A stretch of DNA of 64,000 bases from Rhodocollybia butyracea (lineage: Eukaryota > Basidiomycota > Agaricomycetes > Agaricales > Omphalotaceae): NCBI GenBank assembly GCA_015501585.1, contig JADNRY010000130.1, positions 1 through 64,000 of the forward strand, written 5' to 3'. The notes below the pieces were generated by a model. It made no database searches and was not told where the DNA came from. It saw nothing but the letters and a program-made list of their open reading frames with translations. A program made the translations under genes and the position numbers. Positions 45,457-56,259 of the stretch are shown here, in pieces (position 1 is the first letter of the stretch; each line of letters starts with the position of its first letter).

Positions 45457-48400
45457 TCACGCTCCAATATGAACAAAATTTACCCACCTCTCCAGTGTTA
45501 CCCCCTTCTTTCCTCTCATTTTCCTGATCGCCTCAGACAATGCTCTTGCCGGCACCCCAGTCTCGTTGCATCGAGACCGATTTTCATCAGAGAAAACATA
45601 TGAGTAAAAGTCCTTCACCATTTCGGGCCCATCTACATCAGCCATCTCCCACATTGTTCCAACCACACTTCGAAAACCACAGAATTGCATTGCAGCAGCA
45701 AGGTGAATGACCTCATTATGAACACTTCCGGGGGACTGTTCCGCTGTGTGGCATGCTGAGAGGAATGCAAAGGTGGCATTGGGCAGATTGAGGCGGATTA
45801 CATCCAATAAGGTGAAACGTGAACCCCCAGCCAGTGAGAAGTAAGAACTAAAGGGTTCTGTGGGGACAAGTGTACCATGTGATGCAATATGAAGCCACTC
45901 ATGGTCAACAAGGGATTTCTCCACAGCATTTTTGGTAGCTGAAGCTTCCTCCAGAGATGTCACTGCAATGTGTTTCCTATACTGCACCACTTCATTTACT
46001 TCCTTCTTTGTATTTAGGAAGTTATCATATTGACCAGCTACCAGAAGATGTGGTAGCTGTAGAGATGATTCTGTAGGGTTGAAGGCAGTGATGAGAGCAG
46101 CGAGAGTAGGAGTGTATGATGAAATGTACAAATCAGGAAGAAAAAACTTCTTTTTATCATGGGAAGCAGGACCTGCTGCATGCAGGGGGAGTGTTGATAA
46201 AATAGAGGTGGGGCACCAAAATATTCGGGACATATCTGGGATATGGAGCTCTTGGAGCTTGGTGACAACAGGTGATACAATAAGATCCCATAGCTCATGT
46301 AGAGTGGTCTGAAGAATGTGATTGTACAGCTTTGGATTGGTTTTGATATTGGACCTTGCTTTTGTGAGCCGCCGTGCAAGAGCTTTTACTTCATCATAAC
46401 AGCCCTCCACCATGGGGATCAATACAGGTGAGTTTTGCTCTAGGATAATGAGTACATCAGACCTGTACCTGCTGCAATTGACCAAAATGATCGGGCCATG
46501 TTTTGCAGCAGATTTGAGGTCATCAAATGATTTTTGGCGCAAAAATGAATCAAATCCCGAAACTTGGTGTATCTTTGCAATAATTAAGGATCAATCCTCA
46601 AGAGACTGTGCTTCTTAGACAACTTATGACCAAATGGATCCCTGTATGCATCCATCTGATTCTGGGGGCTGTCGGGCTGGAGGTGCAAGTCTGCACCAGG
46701 TTCAACAGAATTTTCCATTGAGAGCTGCTCAAGGCGATGGTTTATCTGCATCAACTCGTTAGCCAGTGATGGCACTCAAGCACAGAGCCTGTCCATAGGG
46801 GTCCTCAAGCGCCGCAGTTCCGACCAGAGTAATCCCTGCCCTTGTTCTATAAGCTCAACAGCCAGAGGTAGCTGACCCAGTCGTATTGCCTGTGATGCTG
46901 CATCTGACACAAATTCTGGAAGATGGATGATGGATGAGAGATAGCGGTATTGTAAAGAAATCACAGGCATCATGGAGAGCGAGTAGGAAATCAAAGAAAG
47001 GCCTTTGATATAGGCATCCAGGTTGGATTGAGCAAGATCATGGTGTGGCCGTGTGAACTTTACCCAGTTCTCTACTCCCTTCAAACAGTCTGATACACGA
47101 GAATATATGTCCTTGGCAGACCGTTTGGAAGTTGACACGCAATCTATTAGGTCTTCCTGGTGGTGTGTCTTCTGGAAGCAATTCCAAAGGCACACGCTGA
47201 AGCTGTTGAGTAAACTAGCGAGTTCTGGGTGGCCCACAGGAAGGAGTAGAAGTGCTTCCCAATGTAATTGAACAGACTCATTAAGATCTTCAAGGTGGCA
47301 GCTACTTCCGAGACTAACACCGAGATTCTTGAGTGAAGAAGCACGTTTCGGGTGGCCTGTTGGACGGAATCGAAGTGCTTCTCAATGTAATTTAATAGAC
47401 TCATTGAGATCTTCAAGGCGGCTCTTGTGACTTCCGTCCATGTCATGCCTTATGTACTCAAAGCGAGTTCCAAGGCCGATACCGAGGGTTTCGAGTGAAG
47501 AAACATGTTTTTTGTGGGCTACAGGATGGAGGAGAAGTGCATCGAGATGCGATTTGACAGGTTCATCAAGAACTACAAGTTTGCCTGCTAGTGTATGGCA
47601 AACGCGACTCCCAGAGGCCCTCGCCAAGGCTCTGGAGGGAAGAAGCACGTTTTGGGTGGCCCACAGGACGCAGTAGAAGTGCCTCTCAATCCAATTGAAT
47701 AGATTCATCAAGATCTTTGAGGCAGCTTGTGTGCTGAAAGCGAGTTCTGAGGCCCACACCAAGGTTATGGAGCATAGAACCACGCTCCGGGTGGACCACA
47801 GGACAGAGTTGAAGTGCTTCTCGATGGAATGGAATAGCTTTGTTGAGATCCTCAAGGTAACTTGTGTGCTGAAAGCGAGTTCTGTGGCCCACACCAAGGC
47901 TGTGGAGTATAGAAGCACGTTCCGGGTGGCCCACCGGACAGAGGTGAAGTGCTTCTTGATGCAATTTAACAGAGTGGTTGAGATCCTCGAGCTGGCCTTT
48001 CTGCTGAAAGCAAGTTCTGAGGCTCACCCCAAGGCTCCGGAGTGAAGAAGCACGTCCCGGGTGGCCCAAAGGACGGTATACAAGTACTTCTTGATTCAAT
48101 TGAATAGACTTGGTGAGATCTTTAAGGTGGCCTGTTAGCTTAAAGCGATCCGTAAGGGCCACAATGATGTTCTGGAGGAAAGAAGAGCGATCGAAATTGC
48201 TACAGGAATGAAGTGCTTCTTCATTCAATCGAATACACTCATCGAGATCTTTGAGCTGGCCTTTCTGACGAAAGCGAACTCTAAGAGCTGAACTGAGGTT
48301 ATTTAGTGAAGAAGTATGTTGTGGGTGGCCCACGCTATGGAGAAGAACTACTTCTCCAAGAAATTTAATATACTCATTGAGATCTTCGAGGCAAGATGTT

Positions 48401-48648
48401 TGCTGAAAGCGTGTATAGAGGCCCATACCAAGGTTATTGAGTGAAGAAGCACGCTGTAGGTCGCCGACAGGACGGAGTCGAAGTGCTTCTCGATTTAATC
48501 GAATACACTCGTCGAGATCTACGGGGCGCCCTGTTATGTGGAAGCGATCCCAGATGCCCAAACCAAGCTGGCTGAGAAAAAAGGCACGCTCGGGATGGCC
48601 CACGGGACAGCGGTGTAGTGCAGCTCGTGCACTCGAAATTTTGTCCAT
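45457..48648 (-). pseudogene. TPR-CHAT caspase-like protease, several in-frame stops
   Basis: The N-terminal part has about eleven repeats of 42-44 residues with the core HREALHLCPVGHPERAS...LG, a Kinesin-light-chain-like TPR set. The C-terminal CHAT domain (46542-45457) has the His of HIASHGT and Cys of LSACHTA, the caspase-like dyad, and ends VTLERWVNFVHIGA. Stops in otherwise continuous frame: TGA 47686-47688 and 47382-47384, both where sibling repeats have CGA (Arg), TGA 46776-46778, and TGA 46591-46593 just before the CHAT part. An upstream exon starting at 48775 (MELYQPCAQKGGGK) is possible. CHAT proteins act in fungal self/non-self or stress responses (family knowledge); this copy cannot make the full protein. 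Confidence 0.9.
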
Positions 48649-49524
48649 TGTCTATTGATTCCACATAGATAGATACGATTTTCTGTATTAACGATCCACT
48701 CACTTTCAGAATATCAGCGGTATTCCAGTCCATTTTGCCTCCTCCTTTTTGAGCACATGGCTGATATAATTCCATAAGATTGTTGTATGTGCTTTTATGC
48801 CAAAATCAAAGAACACACTCGCCTATTCTCCGTTATGTTGTCGAAAAAATCAAAATAAATCTTCGCCCTTAACAATCTTCGATGATCTTGATCTGTAAAG
48901 GACACCGCAGTTCTAGTCGGGTACAACCCACTGTACCAGGTAATAATGTGGAGGCCCACTGTTGTATCCGTTACGCAGCTTGACTGACTCTTGGCGGTGG
49001 GTGGTGGGTGAATCCAGACTATTTATCTACTCGGTTTGGAGAAAATGCCGTATACCTGCTGCCCCTGAGTAGATCCTGTGATAGCATAAGTATATCATAT
49101 ATCTTTGACAGACCACCTGGACAACTTTCTAAGTATACAGTTCTCAATCTCACACCGGAAAGATAAGAAAATCTGCTCCGCCATGGATCTTTCAGTAGTT
49201 GAGTAGTTTTTTTTGACTTCCCACTCACAAAGCAGGCTTCATCAAATTCGCAAATTGGGATCCTCCCCATCTTATCAGGTTCAATATGCTATCAAAACGG
49301 ACTTTGACCGATATTGTCGCTATCGATCATCATGACACAGCCCATATCGAACGAACGAACAAATGATAAATGGAAAGATCTGTCGTAGGTATCCGGCGCA
49401 GTGGGGACTCGGAGCCGTGAGGCTCCCTCAGGAGATTGGGTATACGAGTGCTCTATATCGCTATGTACTACTTGCTGGCCTTATATACTACAGTACGGGT
49501 ACTCTACGAGGTATCTACCGGGTC

Positions 49525-49662
49525 TGTAAGTATCCCCGACTCTGACCGAAGGGAAGGGAGGGTCTTGTAGGTGTCAATTGAGTGTTGGATTCTTCAAAAA
49601 CCGCCAGATCGGGTATTTCTTTCCCACCTGATGTTAAGCCGCTATGCCGGTTGTTTTACCAA
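49525..49662 (-). repeat. Dispersed repeat, inverted partner of 41350-41515
   Basis: See partner. The match ends at GTTGTTTTAC on the right, next to the small MITE. Confidence 0.65.
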
Positions 49663-49728
49663 TATATAAATGAGCCGATATGTCTATGCTGAGCCATGCT
49701 GCGGGATAGTCCCGGGACTATTCCGTTC

Positions 49729-49866
49729 CCAGATGTACGGAAACGCGGACCGCTACACGTTTGTCTTATGATGCAACTCTGCCCAGCTCTGATGTTTGTT
49801 GTGTGTTTGTAGATTGTTTACGCCTGGATTTATTGCGGCAGAGCGGTCCGCGTCATATACATCTGG
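49729..49866. mobile_element. Small MITE, 138 bp
   Basis: Inverted ends CCAGATGTA with inner arms ACGCGGACCGCT / AGCGGTCCGCGT. No target duplication was resolved and there is no coding content. Confidence 0.6.
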
Positions 49867-50644
49867 ATCCGAGATTATGATCTTCCTACTACAGCTATCG
49901 GCTTGATTTCAAACACACCGTCTGTGTTTCATACTTCACGAAGAAGAACAAAACCCGCATTCACTCTACCCACTGACACTGCTAGATCGAATGCTCATTA
50001 AAGTCTATGGCTCGTTACATTCTAATCCAGTTGCGCATGAGATGCCTCTATGTGTATACATTGAATGTGCATGTCAGGATGCTGGACTATCTACTGTTCA
50101 TGCTGGGGGAGGCATATATTACGGCCCAACTAGCAGACTCAACTTATCCATACACATTTTTGGACCTTCAGTGTCCCAGAACCATGCTGTAGCAATGGCA
50201 GTCTGGTTTGTATTCACAAAATCCAAATTCATAGTTGCGGCATTGACTCACTATGCCCTCAGCAACATGAACTGAAACTGGACTGGAGCAAATGGAAACA
50301 TACTTCAAGCCATGATCCATCACGAATGCTATTTGTCAGTGTTCCGCCATGGTTCATCTTTCGTTGCTTGGCCCTAACTCCAAGAATCATCACTATGAAC
50401 AAACAACCTCTCTTGCTCTACGGGGATGCTGTATGTCTATGCCAACAGTTGTAACCTTGCCCACTCTCCTAACTCCCCCATTCTCTACTGCTGATGGGAG
50501 AGCAAGGGTCACAACAGACTTCTATCTCTCCTACTACTGGTAAATTGATACCTCGCCATGGAAGAAGTCAAATGTTACGCTTACGTGACAAATACTTGAA
50601 GATTTCAGAGCCACCACAACTAATCCTGCTGAATTCTGGAGCCT

Positions 50645-50771
50645 ATCAGCAAAGCGTGGGTGAACTGGAGCCATTGTCAGGCACTATAAAGCCATTTCCA
50701 GCGGCTCCCAGCGGTCCCCAGCGCTGTACGGTGCCGGAAAGCGGCTTCCTGATCACCCACATTTTGCTGAT
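50645..50771. mobile_element. 127-bp MITE, copy 1
   Basis: Ends ATCAGCAAAGCGTGGGTG and CACCCACATTTTGCTGAT are inverted repeats. The internal part (CCAGCGGCTCCCAGCGG, GCTGTACGGTGCCGG) matches copy 2 at 54879-55005 at equal length. Confidence 0.8.
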
Positions 50772-52389
50772 CTGAGAATCTTCATATCTTTAGCACGCAG
50801 GAAAGCAACCAACTCACTAGTCTCCGTATTTCAGCTTAACAATGTACTCCAATTACGCCTGAATGCTCCAGATTCTTTGCATCCAACATTTAATGCAGAC
50901 TCACTGCATGCTAATTACGCAGACAAGGCCGCAAATATTCCCCATGTTGGAGTAAAATGATTAAGTCGCCGAAAGATCACTTCACTCCAGTCTATAGCGG
51001 AGAATCCCTAGCAAACACGCAGGGGAAAATGATATTCAACGGTGGTTTAAATAAGCTGCAGCTACGGAGAAATATACGGAGAAATATACAGAGAAATATA
51101 AGATAAAACATAAGGTAAAACAGATAAGCTCCACACCGGCGTGCACTCCAGGGCAGAATAAACATCTAAAACTACTGGAGAAATATCGGCGAGCAAATCA
51201 ATTGCACAGCTGATAATATTTCCAACACCCCATACCACCAAAGATAATGCTTCTAGAAAACTATTTGATTCTCCATTCGCCATACAAAATATCAATGATA
51301 CTAAGGCCGAGATCAGGAAACACCCTGCAAACAGCTCTCCTGGCAAGGAACAAATCTGCTACAAAGAGGTATTGTGGCTGGAATACTCAAGAAGGGCAAG
51401 CCCACACATGGGCCACATAGCTTTCCCCCATCTCAGAACTTTCCAGTAGAAACCTGGGTTTCCCAGTGCCCACATATCCTTGTTAATGAACCCTTGCCAA
51501 AAGCCTGGATGCTTCCAGAGTAACAAAGCAGATAATCTAATTGCCCTGTAAAATTCAAATCAGATCGACTGAATGACTCTTATTTGTCCTGCAAGTCGTC
51601 CCAACTAGGCCCGGTGACCAATGCTCTGTTCTCAAATTTATTGTAACTGTAAGTACTTGAACCATGGAAAGAAATGCTAATTAATTTCCATCATTGTTCA
51701 ACCATTGTTGAGGTCATTGTGTATGCGGAGGGCCCAATCGGGATTCGGCACAATGATGGCCTCTCATATCAATCATGATTTAAGTTGCCGTGAGTTGCTG
51801 TTGATGGCACACGTCTCAAATGGCCGGTTATCACACCGGAACACTAGCCGGAGAAATCCTCTATACCTGCACATTTTGCCTGGGTTTCCAAATAGAATAG
51901 GCCATGGACCAAAGTTTTAACCAATATCCTCTTTGTGGCCATGTCACGGAACTTTTAAACTATGCCGATAAGGCCGCATAAGGCCTGATAATGACCATTA
52001 TGGATTACCTCATCATAAGGGCTTATATGAAAAAAGGTCCTTCTTATAGGATGTAGGCGATTTGCAATACAGGCCTCGTAGCTGGATAAGAATAGAAATT
52101 TTATGGTCTTTGCTTTTTTTCTACATGTACTTCAACTATATTTGCTTGACCTCAAGTCCCAAAAGCTGAGAAAAAAGCTTGGAAGTTGCCTGGAGGTCGG
52201 CCTTGGCCGGGTACAACCTCAACAGAGTTTTGAAAAAACGCAAGACATAGCGAGCAGATAAAATACATGGGCAATGTATCTACTTCAATTAATGCTTGTG
52301 CCCTTTTGAGGCCAACGACACCATGTAGTGTCTTCCTGGCGTCGTCGCTGGTATGGGCAAGTTTTATAAGGCCCGGCCCGATAATATAT
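50772..52389. other. No supported gene; one hydrophobic frame
   Basis: A minus frame at 51346-51062 (MPGELFAGCFLISALVSLIF) has two or three hydrophobic stretches. Its tail ends in a repeat of ISLYISPYISP formed by an AGAAATATACGG tandem at 51070-51095. Without splice or homology support it is left unassigned. From 51950 the sequence grades into GGCC/ATTAT-rich DNA related to the minisatellite. Confidence 0.4.
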
Positions 52390-52542
52390 GGCCATTATAA
52401 TGGCCTTATAATGGCCGGCCCATTATAATGGCCTTATAATGGCCGGCCCATTATAATGGCCTTATAATGGCCGGCCCATTATAATGGCCTTATAATGGCC
52501 GGCCCATTATAATGGCCTTATAATGGCCGGCCCATTATAATG
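52390..52542. repeat. 28-bp minisatellite, about 5.4 copies
   Basis: The unit is GGCCCATTATAATGGCC followed by TTATAATGGCC; copies are nearly identical. Each contains the perfect palindrome CCATTATAATGG, so the array can form hairpins or cruciforms. Confidence 0.9.
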
Positions 52543-53494
52543 TCAATTTAAAATCTCCGACATTGCCTCGCGAACTTGAACAACTGCTATCTCAAATCCA
52601 ACAAATATCACTCTGCCATTGGCCAATAATTGAATCACAAAAACATGGAACTCACTACATGGAACTCACCAATTCACATCCTCATACTACGTGGTCAGAA
52701 ATTGCACAAGTTTACAAAATAGGGAAAATGTATATTTGTGACAGGGATACATAACTGACATCATTGGGGCTCCGAGCTTGAACATAGAAGAGGGAATATG
52801 TATAAAGATGTGTAAACAAGCTAGTGAAGGAGCAGAGCGAGGGACCATGCAAATGCTAAGTGGAGAAAGTTTGCATGTAATGTTTATGGCAATTGTATCT
52901 GCTACGTCGACTCAGTAAAATCATGCTTGTCAACTGACCAAAACTAATGACCTCAACCCAACGACTAGGCAGCAACAGGGAGCGCATGCTCATAAACCGG
53001 TGCCTGAGTTCTCCATGTTGAAAACCTGCTGCCCACACTAGATAGTAGTGTATATGTATAGGGTTGCAGAAATCGTGGGGCAGACTTTTGCCTGTGAGCT
53101 ACTCATGGAGATTTAACCTACATAGTGACCATTACTGTTAAGTATGTAATGCATCCATTAATCTTGTAGTCGGGGATTGCTGCGCAGCAGCATTAAGGAT
53201 TAGTAAGTAGCTTGGTAAGTACATCAGTAAGCTACATCGGAAGAGTATCAGTGCCGGATTGACATGATGTCATCATCGGCTCGGCGAAACTACAACAAGA
53301 TCGATAACATACATTTTGAGGCAGGCAAAGTAAAGCAGGTAGAGCCACTACTTGCAGCTTATCTATCTCGGTATATACCATGCAGTCCTCGGCTGACTGA
53401 AAAGCGCAGCTCTTGTTGGCTCTTGAAAATGTCTTTTTGCACGTTCAAGCTTCAAGATGGCGCTCTGAGCTGCGCTTTGTGCTTTGCTGTGTCC

Positions 53495-54440
53495 ATCGAA
53501 ACCATTTGAGCTCCTAAAGATAAGCGCGCAGCTCCAGCAACAGATAAGAGTGTTTGAGGCCCGGGGATTGCGTACGGCGCTTTTGGTAGTGAAGTCGACG
53601 TGAGCGACGCTTGCGCGGTATAAGTCTGAAGAGTATTTTCGGACCGTCTAAACTGCTGTAAGCACCCATGCTTCGTAAAAACCAAAGTGTTGAAGGTTCA
53701 ACGGGAAAAGCGAACAGAGAAATGATATTCGGCGCTGACATGGACATCTGAGTGACATTGGAGACTGTGGATCAGGACGTGAATGAAGCGGTGAATATCC
53801 GGGGAACAGCGTTGAATGTACGGAATATGAGGCGAGGAGACAAGGCGAAAGGAGAGAGAATTTGTCGTTGTCGGGATGCTTGGAGCTGGCTGTCAGAAGC
53901 CCAAAAACGCGGTTGAGCTGCTGTGTGAGGATACGCGTGGTTCGAGATGAAGTTTCCGGAGTAGAAGTGCAAGAAGTGACTATTTTAGTGAAGTTTCGGC
54001 CGTGTATAACCATCGAGGTAGATTGGTGTCTGTCGCGGTAGGGAAAGCGAGTCTATGCTATTCGAACTCAAAAAGAAACAGTTAAGTACTTACGTTCTGC
54101 TCCTAGCACTCAAGCATTCACATGCACATGCCACCCACTGTATACAACAACCTCTTAAAAGCTCAATATGAGCAGTGCAAAACTTTTCCCGAGGCCAAAA
54201 CTGGTGTTGACGCGTAGACGTTCAACTGGATGGCTTGAATCAATCGATAGCGGATCCAAAGGGATACAAGACATGGAGGATAAGAAAAACAGCATTTGGA
54301 TGTATCGAATACGAGGAAAACAGGAAGGTGCGTGAAATTGTGATGTTTGGCAAAAACGAGGTAAACACAACAGATTTGCTCAATGCGGCCGGAACGCTGA
54401 GACACTGAGAGTGTACACGAGAGGAAGGAAGAGTTTATGG
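53495..54440. repeat. Segmental duplication, copy 2 (partner 7495-8545)
   Basis: Collinear with the partner over about 0.95 kb with many substitutions and indels. The minus-strand donor-like GAACGTAAGTA is conserved (54090), but reading frames are not. Confidence 0.65.
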
Positions 54441-54878
54441 AAAAGAGAGACGAGGTAGAGGAAAAAGCCGGGTAACTTCAACTTGCGGGATGAGGAAGAA
54501 AATAATGTAATTTTACGGCATCGACGGCCTTTGCGTTCCGGCGCCTGTCTTATCGTTATCTATCTTATCCATGAAATCTATCGCGGCTGATCTCGTTTCT
54601 CGTCTGTCATGAGTATTATGGCTCGTCCTTGCGACAACATTTCAAGTCCTGCGTCCGCCTTTACCCTACCCCACCGCTCAATACTACTGGATGATGGGAT
54701 AAGACACCTTAGGGAGGTCTTCCAGGAAAGACAGAGTTCAAACTCGGGCTTGAGATTTGTGGGTGGGTTATAGTGGACAGATGAAAAGGAAGGCCACCGG
54801 GTATTCCTGTGGGAATAGGAGCGTGAATAGAGCAAGATGGCGACGGGGATCCCGGATCACCCTCGTCCTCCGATGCAA

Positions 54879-55005
54879 ATCAGCAAAACGTGGGTGAGCT
54901 GGCGCCGTTGTCAGGCACTATACAGCTGATTCCAGCGGCTCCCAGCGGCCCCCAGCGCTGTACAGTGCCGGAAAGCGGCTTCCCGTGCACCCACGTTTTG
55001 CTGAT
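54879..55005. mobile_element. 127-bp MITE, copy 2
   Basis: Same ends and length as copy 1; inverted ends ATCAGCAAAACGTGGGTG and its near complement. It lies in the 3' flank of paralog 5. Confidence 0.8.
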
Positions 55006-55213
55006 CGGCGATACGAGCGTAAAAGCAGTGGGAGTTCTTCTTGTTTTCTCTGGGTTGTAATCAATATCCTTACTGGCGAGTCGGCGAGTTTCCCTTCCCT
55101 CTGACCACGCCATTTTCTCTCTTCCGCCTTATCATTCCACACTGAATAAGTGTCACTCAAGGTCATGCTAAAACAGCAGCTCGTCCAAGCTACGTAAGTT
55201 GGATACATGATAT

Positions 55214-55984
55214 TCATGAAGGTACATACGTCGGAGGTGGATCCGAACGTCTAGCTCCTGTAGCTCCGGTCCATTCAAGCTGAGATTCAAGACGATCCAT
55301 ATGGTCCGCCATCCTGCCCATAGTAGCCTCCATTCTTATCATCTGAACCCGCACATCATCCTGGACCCGAGTCGAGGTTGATGGGCGTGGTGAGCCTGAA
55401 AAACTCGAGAGAAAGTTTGACTGGGGATTTTTAGAGGCCGAGATGGTCACAGCATCGACATCCAAGACGCCAAGTTCATACCTGCGCGTCATGTCTTGTC
55501 TCAGAGGAGAAATATGCCCTACTACTCGTTTCCGCCGAGAGTTGTGTTGATGGCAGTAAACAAGTATGACGATTCCTACAACAAGCACAAACAGCGATCC
55601 AATTACAGCCGCTACAATAACGCCTGTGGAAAGTGAGTGCCTACGTATGTTATTAATACGATCACTGCAAAGAATGGACTCTAGGTCAACAACGCACTTG
55701 AGTGGAGAGGTAGAGGCTTGACTGGCATCATTTGGAGGGATTGGAGTTGAAGAACTCATAGTTGGGCTTCGACTTGAGATCAGACTACGAAAATAAGTAT
55801 TTTGAGGAGTTTTTGTAAACTGGCATTGGATTAGGAAGTTCACAAACCTTGAAGGTGGCGGAATTTCATTGGCGGAAATACTAGCACTGATGGTAGTGGT
55901 TCTGGTAGAACTATCAGGTGGAGAGTCAAAAATGGTGGTGCTAATGAAAACAGTGGGAGAAGGTCCATGAGAAGGTCTTTTCAT
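55214..55984 (-). CDS. Single-pass membrane protein with PPxY tail (paralog 5)
   Basis: The whole interval is open in one frame, but two internal segments match the family's introns: 63 nt starting GTTTGTGAAC after PPPSR, and 60 nt starting GTGCGTTG after LK. Both are multiples of three without stops. Spliced, it reads S/T-rich N-terminus, HSLSTGVIVAAVIGSLFVL helix, basic HNSRRKR, GHISPLRQDM, a Ser-rich linker, MEATMGRMADHMDRLESQ coiled segment and the end DPPPTYVPS. About 215 residues spliced, 256 unspliced. Intact; closest to pseudogene 4. Confidence 0.8.
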   Translation of the reverse strand: MKRPSHGPSPTVFISTTIFDSPPDSSTRTTTISASISANEIPPPSRFVNFLIQCQFTKTPQNTYFRSLISSRSPTMSSSTPIPPNDASQASTSPLKCVVDLESILCSDRINNIRRHSLSTGVIVAAVIGSLFVLVVGIVILVYCHQHNSRRKRVVGHISPLRQDMTRRYELGVLDVDAVTISASKNPQSNFLSSFSGSPRPSTSTRVQDDVRVQMIRMEATMGRMADHMDRLESQLEWTGATGARRSDPPPTYVPS

Positions 55985-56094
55985 TTAGGATCCCCGCAAA
56001 TCCTTGAGTGAAATGAGCGTAGTGTGAGACATTTTTGCTCGCGTGTTTTGTACTCCCTCTGTCTTATAACCATGAGCAATGCCTGCGGTTAATC

Positions 56095-56259
56095 GCCAAT
56101 CCAGCAATTCAGAGTTTACATTCATAGTCAATGTGCAGTGATCTGGGAGCGCCAATCCAGCAATTCAGAGTTCACATTTATAGTCAATGTGGTAATCTGG
56201 GAGCGCCAATCCAGCAATTCAAAGTTGATATATATAGTCAATGTGGTGATCTGGGAGCG
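56095..56259. repeat. Three tandem copies of a 54-56-bp unit
   Basis: Units start at 56095, 56151 and 56205 with GCCAATCCAGCAATTC and end CTGGGAGC. They lie upstream of paralog 5. Confidence 0.85.

Larger units (their letters stand above)
48776..50644. other. Intergenic with repeat fragments
   Basis: Promoter side of the TPR-CHAT gene, then the repeat at 49525-49662 and a 138-bp MITE. Frames at 49363-49545 and 49991-50275 have no support. Confidence 0.45.

Noticed and set aside
51062..51346. Hydrophobic 94-residue frame as a gene
   Set aside because: Its end is produced by a short tandem repeat and nothing else supports coding.
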